DNA of 64,000 nt from Thysanoteuthis rhombus (taxonomy: Eukaryota > Mollusca > Cephalopoda > Oegopsida > Thysanoteuthidae): positions 46,182,138 to 46,246,137 of the forward strand of contig OY735215.1 in the NCBI GenBank assembly GCA_963457665.1. The letters are read 5' to 3'. Position 1 is the first letter of the stretch; each line of letters begins with the position of its first letter. Below are positions 56,300-64,000 of the stretch, piece after piece. Below the pieces are notes generated by a model. That model had not been told where the DNA came from. It worked only from the letters and a program-made list of their open reading frames with translations, and did not search any database. Both the position numbers and the translations under genes were made by a program.

Positions 56300-56670
56300 A
56301 CAGTCAACCAAAACTGTCAACATAGGTTTTTTCAGGTTTTAAGTGATTCTGCCTGCCTGGCTCTGTATGTATGCGTCATTAGGGCAGACTGCACCAATGG
56401 AGCTAGATGCCTGAAAATTGGAATATTTACTCCTTGTCATGTTTAAAAAAACACATCAAGTTTTTTAATAGGAGGTTCAATTTACAATATAATTTTATGC
56501 TGAATTGGTTCCTTTGTTTATGTCTGGTTGAATTCACGCTTGTATTTGAAAATTCAGACTTCTCAGAGATCCAACAAAAGGTGAGAAAAGTAACTTATTC
56601 CAATTTTTAGATTGATCATTCATAAGTTACATGACGGTTTTTATTGAGTGATTAAGCAGACCAGTTTTAT
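56300..56670 (+). repeat. Family A repeat, nearly full length
   Basis: CAACCAAAACTGTCAACATA, ACCAATGGAGCTAGATGCCT, CAACAAAAGGTGAGAAAAGT, AAGTTACATGACGGTTT, GTGATTAAGCAGACCAG in order. The mid-part GCATGCTGCC is lost. Confidence 0.75.
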
Positions 56671-57284
56671 TTTTTAAAAACTTTTAATTCAATTGTAGGA
56701 TCATCAAAAGACTGGACACTTGTTTTTTTCTCCCTTGCTGGAAGTGGTCCACCCCCTTACGAAATATTCACTTCTTCTGAAACAGGAATCTGGAGAGAAA
56801 CAACCTGCAGCTCAGCAGATTGTATTGGCACTTTTAAAAGTTCTTTCGTTGAACATTGGTCCAGTCTACCAATTGCAAAGGTAAGAATTTGTAACTTTTT
56901 CAAAAACAAGACTGGATACTTTAGGGTCAAACTCCACACTGACAGAGGCCTATAAGTTTCAAGAATGGTTCTACTTTTGTAAAAGCATTTTTCCTTTTAC
57001 CTGAAAAAGATCTTTAAGTTTGACCATGGAAGGAGACTTATCATTGTTGTTAAGAGAGGAAAATGAAGTCAAAACTCATTAGGAGTTCGACAATATTTTT
57101 ATCAAGCTTTATATTTTAGGCTGTTGTACATGGAATATTGTGTTTAACATTATAGAGAATAATGCCCGATCTTAATTAAAAAGAATTATAAAAGGCAGTA
57201 GCCAATGACCTGTGAGCAATGGTTTGGACATTTTCAAGAGGCCTTAGGACTTCAATAGCAACCCTATCACATCATCTCAAGGCA
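56671..57284. other. No recognised feature
   Basis: AT-rich between a family A copy and a mariner relic. Confidence 0.5.
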
Positions 57285-57645
57285 ATAAAAAATGTTGAAT
57301 AGTTGAAAAAATGGTCCCACATAAATTGGATGAAATTTTTTATGACAATTCCAAACCTTACTCAGTTCTCAGCTGACTATGTCTAGACTTGAAGAATTGG
57401 GATACGTAGCCTTGAAGAATCTTCCATATTCACTTGACATTTCTCCTACAAATTATGATCTTTTCAAGCATTTTCAACTTCATATTTATGATAAAAGGTT
57501 CAATAATAGGGAAGCCATAATTGGTGCTTTTACTGAATTCATGACCACTAAACCTAGAGAAATCAATAGAGTTGGCATATGATCATCAGAGCAGTGTTTC
57601 CCAAAGGATTCACTCTATATATACGTTTGTAACTTTTTCATTTGC
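57285..57645 (+). pseudogene. Internally deleted mariner-like transposase
   Basis: Reads VEKMVPHKLDEI (normally LDKWVPHELTE, from before the catalytic core), then at once FYDNSKPYS (normally HDNARPH). In another frame follow SRLEELGYVALKN, PYSLDISPTNYDLFKHF and DKRFNNREAIIGAFTEF, ending INRVGI before a stop. The region that should separate VPHELTE from HDNARPH, including the first catalytic Asp, is missing, so it is an internally deleted copy. The third catalytic Asp is Asn (PTN). One frameshift near 57370. Confidence 0.8.
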
Positions 57646-58144
57646 CAATAGATTACATCGTATTTTGGACAAAAATGTTGTTGTTTTTTGGATGCAATCA
57701 TTATTTTTGTTTTGGACGTTTAACAGGGTTTAGCTTAAAAAATTAAATTGACCTGAACAAATGTTGACAAATGCTGTTGAAAATATGTTTACAATGTTGC
57801 AGTTTTAGAACAGAAGATGTTATTTTTCTTGTTTTTTACTTTAATGTTTCATTCTTTATAAGTTTTTTGTATCAATAAATTCTCTCTCCAGAACAATTCT
57901 TGTTTCCTTTAATGCCTTATCAAAATTAAGATGGTGGGGGTTGTTAGTAAAATGTAGAATTTTTCAGAAAATCATATAAAGGCTCCATGACATAATAAGT
58001 TTGAGAATTTCTGCATCAGAAGATTACTTGAAAAAAGTTTTTACTTGAAATGTGTCATATTTTGATTGTTTACTGTTTTTTGTTTATATCACCCTTCATC
58101 ACACAAGAGAGACTATTCTGCTCACTTATTTTATCCATAGTTGG
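57646..58144. other. No recognised feature
   Basis: AT-rich, nothing supported. Confidence 0.5.
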
Positions 58145-58245
58145 TAGGTAGGAGTTTAGATGGATTCATGTCTTTTCTAAGTCAGCTTGCCGATTCCATT
58201 TTCAGTTCCGCTAACCGTTAGGCCATTCCAACCTCCACTGCATGA
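58145..58245 (-). mobile_element. SINE-C copy, head region
   Basis: On the minus strand TGGCCTAACGGTTAGCGGAA is an excellent tRNA-type A box, followed by AAAATGGAATCGGCAAGCTG and GACATGAATCCAT. It is the best preserved SINE-C head in the window. Confidence 0.65.
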
Positions 58246-58299
58246 ATTTTACATGGGAATACATTCTAATGTCCTTGTCCTGTGCAAAGTACAGTTTTA

Positions 58300-58505
58300 G
58301 AGACAATCAACCAAAACTAGCAACATAGATTTCTTCAGTTTTTAAGTTGTTCTGGCTGGCTAGCTATGTATGTATCAAATGTCACGGCTGTATCAATGGA
58401 GCTAAAGGGCTGAATATTTCAACAATTACTCCTTATTATGTCTAGAAAATCCCTCCCCTAGGTAGGTTTTTACATAAGAGGTTCAATTTACAATGTTCAT
58501 GCAAA
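58300..58505 (+). repeat. Family A repeat, 5' half
   Basis: CAATCAACCAAAACTAGCAA, GGCTAGCTATGTATGTATCA, CAATGGAGCTAAAGGGCTGA, then GGTTCAATTTACAATG before it is cut by TA-rich sequence. Confidence 0.7.
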
Positions 58506-58548
58506 ATATATATAGATACATAAAATCATAGAAGTGTACATATGTATG

Positions 58549-58550
<2 letters not shown>

Positions 58551-58617
<67 letters not shown>
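58551..58617. repeat. (AT)n array
   Basis: About 65 bases of AT. Confidence 0.95.
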
Positions 58618-58984
58618 AGTCACCTAGACCCATAGGAAAAACTTCACCTTAGCCTGTTACAACCCCTGTCCAAATCAAAGCCAAAACATTTTCAGTAACT
58701 TTTAAGGTTGATACCTATGTAGCTCCTTGACCCCACCACCCCTCCTACACTATCCCAAACATACCAAAAAATCCACCTCCACAACACTACCCCCTACCTT
58801 GACACACTCTGCCCTCCCCAAGACCAACTGCTGCTGCTTTACCGAAATCCCAATACCTCCTGGTCATTCTTACATTCAGCAGGAGGCCTCTAGTAGCCCT
58901 GACAACAAAACCTACCCACAATGCATAGCCCCTGGCAGTGGACTCTGGTTCCACATGGTACATCTTAATTCCCACTCACACAAC
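58618..58984. other. C-rich segment before a hammerhead-like motif
   Basis: Pyrimidine- and C-rich on the plus strand. Its 89-codon Pro/Thr/His frame matches nothing. By position it could be the flank of a Penelope-type terminal repeat; that is inference. Confidence 0.35.
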
Positions 58985-59030
58985 ACGCACCACTGATGAT
59001 GGGAGAAATCCCGAAACATGTATGGACTAT
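58985..59030 (+). ncRNA. Hammerhead-ribozyme-like motif
   Basis: CTGATGA (58993-58999) is the universal hammerhead box. It is followed by stem II GGGA-GAAA-TCCC (59001-59012, four perfect pairs, GNRA-type loop) and GAAA (59013-59016). ACATGT (59016-59021) is palindromic, giving the minimal stem III seen in retroelement hammerheads that act as dimers. TA at 59021-59022 would be the cleavage dinucleotide (NUH rule), and TGG after it can pair with CCA before the core as a 3-bp stem I. One unpaired T at 59000 and a very weak stem I argue for decay. Such ribozymes are known from Penelope-like elements. Not tested. Confidence 0.45.
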
Positions 59031-59103
59031 TGACATATAAGGATTAATAAACCTTACCACCAAAAACTTCACTCCCGAGTCTGTCTCACTCTCTAAAGTA
59101 CAC

Positions 59104-59104
<1 letters not shown>
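59031..59104. other. Flank downstream of the hammerhead-like motif
   Basis: GGATTAATAAACCTTACC, then unrecognised sequence up to an (AT)n array. Confidence 0.35.

Positions 59105-59166
<62 letters not shown>
59105..59166. repeat. (AT)n array
   Basis: 62 bases of AT, followed by imperfect repeats with TATAGACATAC units at about 59178 and 59229. Confidence 0.95.
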
Positions 59167-59168
<2 letters not shown>

Positions 59169-59384
59169 GTTATGAAAGTATATAGACATACTAATACATA
59201 TATATGATACATATACTCTTATGAAAGTATATAGACATACCAATACATGTATATAATCATAAAAATGTACAGACACATTAATACACACACATATGTGTGT
59301 ATGCGTACATACATAGGCAGAGAGAGGATGTATATATACATAGGTGAATCAACGCCAATAGCCTGATGTGTAGCCAGAAAAAAA
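59167..59384. repeat. Duplicated ATGAAAGTATATAGACATAC unit
   Basis: ATGAAAGTATATAGACATAC occurs at about 59173 and again at about 59221, a short tandem duplication beside the microsatellite. Confidence 0.7.
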
Positions 59385-59725
59385 GAAACTGATATAAAAA
59401 AGAAAGATAAAAGAGAAAGAGAAGAAGGAAGATATAAAGAAGATGAAAAGAAGATGAAAAAAGTGAAAGAAAAAGATAGAAAGGAAGGAGGAAAGGTAGA
59501 AAGAGAGAAAAAGAGAAAGAAATAAAGAAACACAAAAAAAGAAGATATGAAGAAAAAAGAAAGATAAAAAATGAAAAGCATAAGAAAGAGAAGTAAAAAA
59601 AAGAAAATAGAAAGGAAGAATGAAAGGTTGGAAGAAAGAAAGAAATAGAATAAAAGAAACCAACATGAAAGAAAGATAAAAGGGAAAAAGAAAAAAAATG
59701 AAGAAAAAAAACAAGATAAAAACCT
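59385..59725. repeat. Purine-rich tract
   Basis: About 340 bases of A/G. The 107-150-codon Phe/Ser/Leu frames opposite it are artefacts of composition. Confidence 0.85.
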
Positions 59726-60247
59726 TTCATAAGATTATCATCTTTGCAAAATCTATTTACACAATTTCATATTTGAAGATAAGAAAAGTTTCAGGATATT
59801 GCCATGGGAAGTGGAAGGGTGTTCAGAGGGCCTAAACTTCTGAATGTGAAATGAAATTAATGGCAGGGTTTGGGAGGTTAGGAATCTTTTGGAATTCACT
59901 TTGTAGCTTTTGCATTTGTCTTATATTTCAGACTTATTGAATAGGCGCTGCTGAACTTGTAACAGACACCTTATATTTAGATCTCTCTCAATTTTTTTTT
60001 CCTAATCTTTTGATTGGGTCAGAGAGAAAAGATAAAGGTATAAAAGAATTTCAAGAGATGTTTTTGTGCTTTTTTTGTTTGTTGTAATTTAAGTTTTCTC
60101 GTTCCATTTATGGCTCTGCCAAATAAAATCATGTTGGATGTTCTAAAGGCTTTCATTTTTTGTATCTTCTTTTACTTATATTGGTACATATTTTGAGTTA
60201 GACTGAGTATCTCCCTCTCTCTCCCTCCCTCTTTCCCCCTTCTCTCT

Positions 60248-60249
<2 letters not shown>
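59726..60249. other. No recognised feature
   Basis: AT-rich, no gene. CT-rich from 60210. Confidence 0.5.
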
Positions 60250-60336
<87 letters not shown>

Positions 60337-60337
60337 A
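60250..60337. repeat. (TA)n array
   Basis: 88 bases of TA with one TG step. Confidence 0.95.
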
Positions 60338-60627
60338 TGAGAGGGAGGTGGTATTTGATCAACACGGCTTGGGTGCCATGTTAATACAACTGTTTTATTT
60401 TTAAAATCCTAAGAACAGCAACATGGTAAATCACTGATGATCCCAACCAAAGAAAATTTAGACATTGTACTGTAAGAAGAAAGTATATGTAAAGGAGGGA
60501 ACAAAAACATAGAAGAAAATCACGTAAATTGCATTGATAGTTATCAGGAAATAAGTGACTGAAGTGACACAAAAAAATTTGAAAAAGTCTTTCAATGTTT
60601 AGTGTTTAGAGTTGTAAAGCATTCTAG

Positions 60628-60630
<3 letters not shown>
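60335..60630 (+). repeat. Family E repeat, copy 2, between two (AT)n arrays
   Basis: GGGAGGTGGTATTTGATCAA, AATACAACTGTTTTATTTTT, ACTGATGATCCCAACCAA, GTAAATTGCATTGATAG, CAATGTTTAGTGTTTAGAG match copy 1 at 26990-27260. Both copies run into TA-rich sequence at the same 3' position. Confidence 0.75.

Positions 60631-60707
<77 letters not shown>
60630..60707. repeat. (AT)n(AC)n array
   Basis: About 68 bases of AT then AC. Confidence 0.95.
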
Positions 60708-60945
60708 AGAGTTTTGTCGAGTAATTTGATACCAAAGAAAGAAATAAAGCCTTCTTAAGAAAATCATACTTCAGTTCCCATCAAAGTCCTCCCATTTTGA
60801 CTTCTCAGCATGCCTTCCATTTTTCAATATAGACTGTAAAGTCCTCTTCTAAGGTTGCCATCAGATGACTTGTCACATTCTTCTTAATCGACCACAGTCT
60901 GAAATCTTTTGGAGAAAAGCCAGGTCTATCTGAGAGATATGAGCA
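60708..60945 (-). pseudogene. Mariner-like transposase C-terminal scrap
   Basis: The minus strand reads FRLWSIKKNVTSHLMATLEE and then DFTVYIEKWKAC, followed by a stop and EVKMGGL. It resembles the same C-terminal block as at 53040-53290. Catalytic region absent. Confidence 0.5.
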
Positions 60946-60990
60946 GAGATGAATAGAATCAGATTCGAAAGGATAGACAGGAATAGCCTT

Positions 60991-60992
<2 letters not shown>

Positions 60993-61069
<77 letters not shown>

Positions 61070-61070
61070 T
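60993..61070. repeat. (AT)n array left of SINE-D
   Basis: 78 bases of AT ending exactly where SINE-D sequence starts. Confidence 0.95.
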
Positions 61071-61180
61071 CCTACCTCATGGTACTTGATGGGATATGTA
61101 TAGTCTATAGTAACACAGAAGAGTTGTAATACAATGAAACAGCTATCTGTGGATGGCACAATTATTAATTATTATTATGA

Positions 61181-61185
<5 letters not shown>
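61071..61185 (+). mobile_element. SINE-D copy lacking the tRNA head
   Basis: CCTACCTCATGGTACTTGAT, TATGTATAGTCTATAG, GAGTTGTAATACAATGAAAC and CAGCTATCTGTGGATGGCAC follow the body of the copy at 9226-9405. The A box is replaced by (AT)n. Confidence 0.8.

Positions 61186-61242
<57 letters not shown>
61186..61242. repeat. (AT)n array right of SINE-D
   Basis: 57 bases of AT. Confidence 0.95.
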
Positions 61243-61245
<3 letters not shown>

Positions 61246-61599
61246 TATATGTTTGTATTGTGGATATTAAGTGGCCCTACAGAATGTAGATGAAAATGAT
61301 AATGGGAAGGTGTAGAGAAAAACTTGGGTTTTACACCTCAAAATTTTTTATTATCATTCCGTGGGTGTACTTTGATGCATCTAAATGGGAGCCAGCCTCT
61401 TCAGCATCAAAATGTGAACAGCATATTTTTCTCTGTGAATCGCAACAAATATTTTTCTCTAAAAAAGATGGCTGGCCCTCATCGAAATGCATCGAACTAT
61501 GCCCCCAGAATAATTGAAAAAAAAAAAATGAGATGTAACACCTCTCGCTTGAATTTTTCTCTTCATCTTCCTATTGTCATTTTCATCAACATATATATA
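61243..61599. other. No recognised gene
   Basis: A 75-codon frame at 61290-61517 is unrecognised. A run of A at 61518-61527. Confidence 0.45.
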
Positions 61600-62320
61600 T
61601 GCATATATATATAGGGAGAGAGAAAATGAAGTCAGATTTGAAAAACATATTTGTGAAAAAGCAAAAAAGCCAGTTCAATGATGGGAATTATACAAAGAAT
61701 ATCCCCGTACATGGATAAGAAAAAATTCATACCCCGGTACAAATCCTAAGTTTGAATCCACCGAGAGAATGAATGTTCAGTCTGGGCATTGCACAAAACA
61801 GAACATATTGAATTAATAGAAAGAGTTCAAGGGAGAGAAATGAAGCAAGTACCTGGAAATAGCTAATCTAACTTGAGGAGAGCATCTCTGTTAACTGAAG
61901 CTACCAACACTTAGCTATAGAGGAGTACAAGGAAACATGATAAAATTCAAATTCTGACCAGAGGGTTTGTAGCTTCATCAAAAAGTGGAAAGAAAATGCA
62001 CAAAGAACAGGTAAGAGAGGGAACAACCAGAAAGTATACCAAGAGCCAGTTTGGGTATACAACAATATAGTTTCAATGTCCTTATGGTGCAGGTATGGAA
62101 TAGTCAATGTAATAAAATAATATGTTCAGAAAATGTTGATTCTTTCAAAAGTAGACTTGATAAATATCAGGATAAACTGGAGATTCTATACAACTACAAA
62201 TCCACAACAAACATTTGGAAGTCATGTGAAAATCTAAAATGATTGCAGCAGTCAGGAGAGGAGGATTTGACATAGAACCTGTTCCAGAAAATATCACTAA
62301 GCTAAGCTAAGCTAAGTTAG
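61600..62320 (+). pseudogene. LINE-A: second copy, RT C-terminal region and 3' end
   Basis: Starts at a TA/GA microsatellite and reads NEVRFEKHICEKAKKASSMM, SPYMDKKKFIPRYKS, HIELIERVQGREMKQVPG, KLPTLSYRG, then RASLGIQQYSFNVLMVQVWN and FKSRLDKYQ, ending GFDIEPVPENITKLS before TAA and three AAGCT units. Same blocks as at 3377-4290, with several frameshifts. It is 5'-truncated and inactive. Confidence 0.82.
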
Positions 62321-62469
62321 GTAGATAAATAGATATGGACAGACTGAGATGCCTATCAAGACATGAACAGACTGGAATAGATGAACAACAATCTGTTGCT
62401 CACCAGCTTTTGAGTGCACTGGTTTGAATTTTATCACAACAAAAATTGTCTTAATTGAATTGTACTTGA
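62321..62469. other. No recognised feature
   Basis: Short gap between LINE-A and LINE-B material. Confidence 0.5.
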
Positions 62470-62850
62470 GGCATGTTTCTGCCTACATCTTCAAATCTTG
62501 AGCCCTCCTCTTCATATCCCCACAGCCCACAACAGTTCTGTGGATCACAGTTTCTCATCATTTGTCTGGTGGTTATTGCTGAAGGCTGGGTGATAGCAAG
62601 TCTCCTCACGTATCCAGCCCTCCTCTTATATCGTCCTCACCTGTCACAGCAGTGCTGTGGTTTGTGACATCTCCACCATGCCTTTTTCCTTGCTGTTTGG
62701 CCATTGCAAACAACTTGAGGTCATGGCTTATATTTCCAATACTCTTTTCAGTATTCATGAAGTCCCCAGTAGTGCTGTGGCATGTATAGTCTCAATCCTT
62801 CCTCTTATCCCCAGTTCCTCCAATTTCATTTTCAGTGACTTTGGTGGTGG

Positions 62851-62852
<2 letters not shown>
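62470..62852 (-). pseudogene. LINE-B fragment with about 118-bp tandem repeats
   Basis: The minus strand reads KMKLEELGIRGRIETIHATA then LLGTS, the IETIQTTALL block of LINE-B. Beyond it, related cores CAGTAGTGCTGTGG, CAGCAGTGCTGTGG and AACAGTTCTGTGG (plus strand) lie near 62766, 62647 and 62529, about 118 bases apart, suggesting tandem copies of this part. Dead. Confidence 0.65.
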
Positions 62853-62886
<34 letters not shown>

Positions 62887-62926
62887 CACCACCACCATCA
62901 CCACCACCACCACCACCACCACCACC

Positions 62927-62973
<47 letters not shown>

Positions 62974-63024
62974 AATAATAATAATAATGATGATAATAAT
63001 AATAATAGTAATAATAATAATGAT
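62853..63024. repeat. Compound (ATT)n(CAC)n(CAT)n(AAT)n array
   Basis: About 170 bases of four trinucleotide blocks in series, immediately beside the LINE-B fragment. Poly-Ile, poly-Thr, poly-Met and poly-Val frames arise from it. Confidence 0.95.
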
Positions 63025-63539
63025 AACCTTGACTTTTAAATTTCTTAAAACTTGACTATAACTTGAAAGTCACACATCAAACTATCATTTAAGCCATTTG
63101 GTTAATGAGTTTCTAGTCTCAACATTTACTTACTCTCATGGTGTGCTACAGAGTCAAGGCCTCTCTCTTCTTTTCTAGGATGTACATGGAGGTCATTATT
63201 AAAACTATAATGATGATACTAATAGTAATAATAATAATAAACCTAGAAAAATACAAAATTCTGCAGTTAAAAAAAGAAATGACAGATTTAACTATATCAT
63301 ATGAATGGAACAAGTTAGCTTAAAGAGAAAATAAAAACAGACATGATAGAGTAAGGACAACAATTTCCTGGGAACTCTGCGAATAACTTGGGTTTAACTC
63401 TGTAAACAAACAGTATCAACACAAACCAGAGTAAATAAATAATAGCAATTTGGCAAATCAATTTTTACTTGGACTAAATTACTTATAGTAGGAAGGAAAC
63501 AGCATAAATTGGAAAACAAATTAGCCTTGGGGTGGAATT
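63025..63539. other. No recognised gene
   Basis: AT-rich, with a short (AAT)n at 63222-63240. Confidence 0.5.
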
Positions 63540-63612
63540 TGAACCAACACCACATGAAAATGCTGTTTAGCCAAGCCTGCTCTAAACTATTGAGCTACCG
63601 AGACTCTCAGGT
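63540..63612 (-). mobile_element. tRNA-like SINE head
   Basis: On the minus strand TCGGTAGCTCAATAGTTTAG is an A box and GTTGGTTCAAATTCCACC a B box 40-50 bases on. The stems do not all close, so a tRNA-derived SINE or pseudogene is more likely than a gene. Confidence 0.55.
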
Positions 63613-63764
63613 GTTTAGAAGCTTGAATAGAATTGTTAACTCATCTTTTTTTCTCCAATGTTCAGCCTGTTGTTATGTCCAAAATCTACGATAAGTTCTA
63701 AGGTTAACAAAACATAAACAAAAGGCTGATGAGTGAAGGATTTTATTCAAGCTTCTACATATCA
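63613..63764. other. No recognised feature
   Basis: Short AT-rich interval. Confidence 0.5.
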
Positions 63765-63850
63765 GAGAGTTTTGGTAGCTCAGTTGGTTGGAAGCTTAGC
63801 TAAAAAATGTTCCCATAAAGAGTTGTGGGTTATTTATTTTCTGATTGACA
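63765..63850 (+). mobile_element. tRNA-like A box, degenerate SINE head
   Basis: GGTAGCTCAGTTGGTTGGAA is a good A box; the expected B box is reduced to GTGGGTTATTTATT. It faces the head at 63540-63612. Confidence 0.45.
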
Positions 63851-64000
63851 CCATCCGTTCACTAGCATGAGTTATTTGGTCCCAGTAAAAACTTAGTTGC
63901 CAAATTGTCATTCTTTATCTATAATAGTATATCTGCATGAATACAGCATACTTATACATATATGTGTTTGCCTCTATCTTTCTTTATATCTAATACTATA
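63851..64000. other. No recognised feature
   Basis: AT-rich right edge of the window. Confidence 0.5.

Noticed and set aside
60425-60470. Family E CTGATGATCCCAACC as a hammerhead
   Set aside because: No partner strand for the CCC and no GAAA in register in either copy.

Overview
The window looks like nuclear DNA of a repeat-rich marine invertebrate. It is AT-rich and gene-poor, with very long (AT)n and (GA)n arrays, tRNA-derived SINEs, several non-LTR retrotransposon families, Penelope-like fragments, mariner relics and an intronic splice signal directly before a coding exon. A lophotrochozoan, perhaps a cephalopod mollusc, fits my recollection of similar repeat proteins, but this is inference and the window alone does not prove it. 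There are no operons, bacterial ribosome binding sites or CRISPR arrays.

Only two coding regions look like host genes. On the minus strand, 38830-39825 is a complete, intact 331-residue short-chain dehydrogenase of the retinol dehydrogenase 11-14 type in a single coding exon. A strong splice acceptor lies two bases before its ATG, so an upstream non-coding exon is expected, possibly near 44.0 kb. On the plus strand, 22032-22449 is a first coding exon with a signal peptide and an Apple/PAN-like cysteine module, ending in a phase-1 splice donor; its downstream exons were not found. A His-rich reading frame at 21441-21656 is a weaker candidate exon.

The rest is mobile-element debris. 0-15 kb: long microsatellites, a GC-rich minisatellite, a minus-strand LINE fragment (family LINE-A), a mariner relic and a SINE. 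15-21 kb: a composite unclassified repeat, SINEs, an RTE-like LINE end and a rearranged cluster of LINE-B fragments. 22-29 kb: the PAN exon, a zinc-finger retroelement tail, Penelope-like GIY-YIG and RT fragments. 29-37 kb: a second composite repeat, a 30-bp minisatellite and assorted repeats. 38-45 kb: the dehydrogenase gene and old local duplications. 45-58 kb: sparse sequence, a second RTE-like end, purine minisatellites and mariner relics. 58-64 kb: a hammerhead-ribozyme-like motif, dense (AT)n arrays around SINE fragments, a second LINE-A copy and a LINE-B fragment fused to a trinucleotide array.

The most interesting signals are the hammerhead-like core at 58993-59022, SINE copies cut and bordered by (AT)n arrays, the repeated side-by-side occurrence of two unclassified repeats (families A and B), and the rearranged LINE-B cluster. 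Repeat families are named here A, B, C (SINE-C), D (SINE-D), E, G, H, I for cross-reference only. No database comparison was possible; all homology calls are from recognition of motifs by eye.
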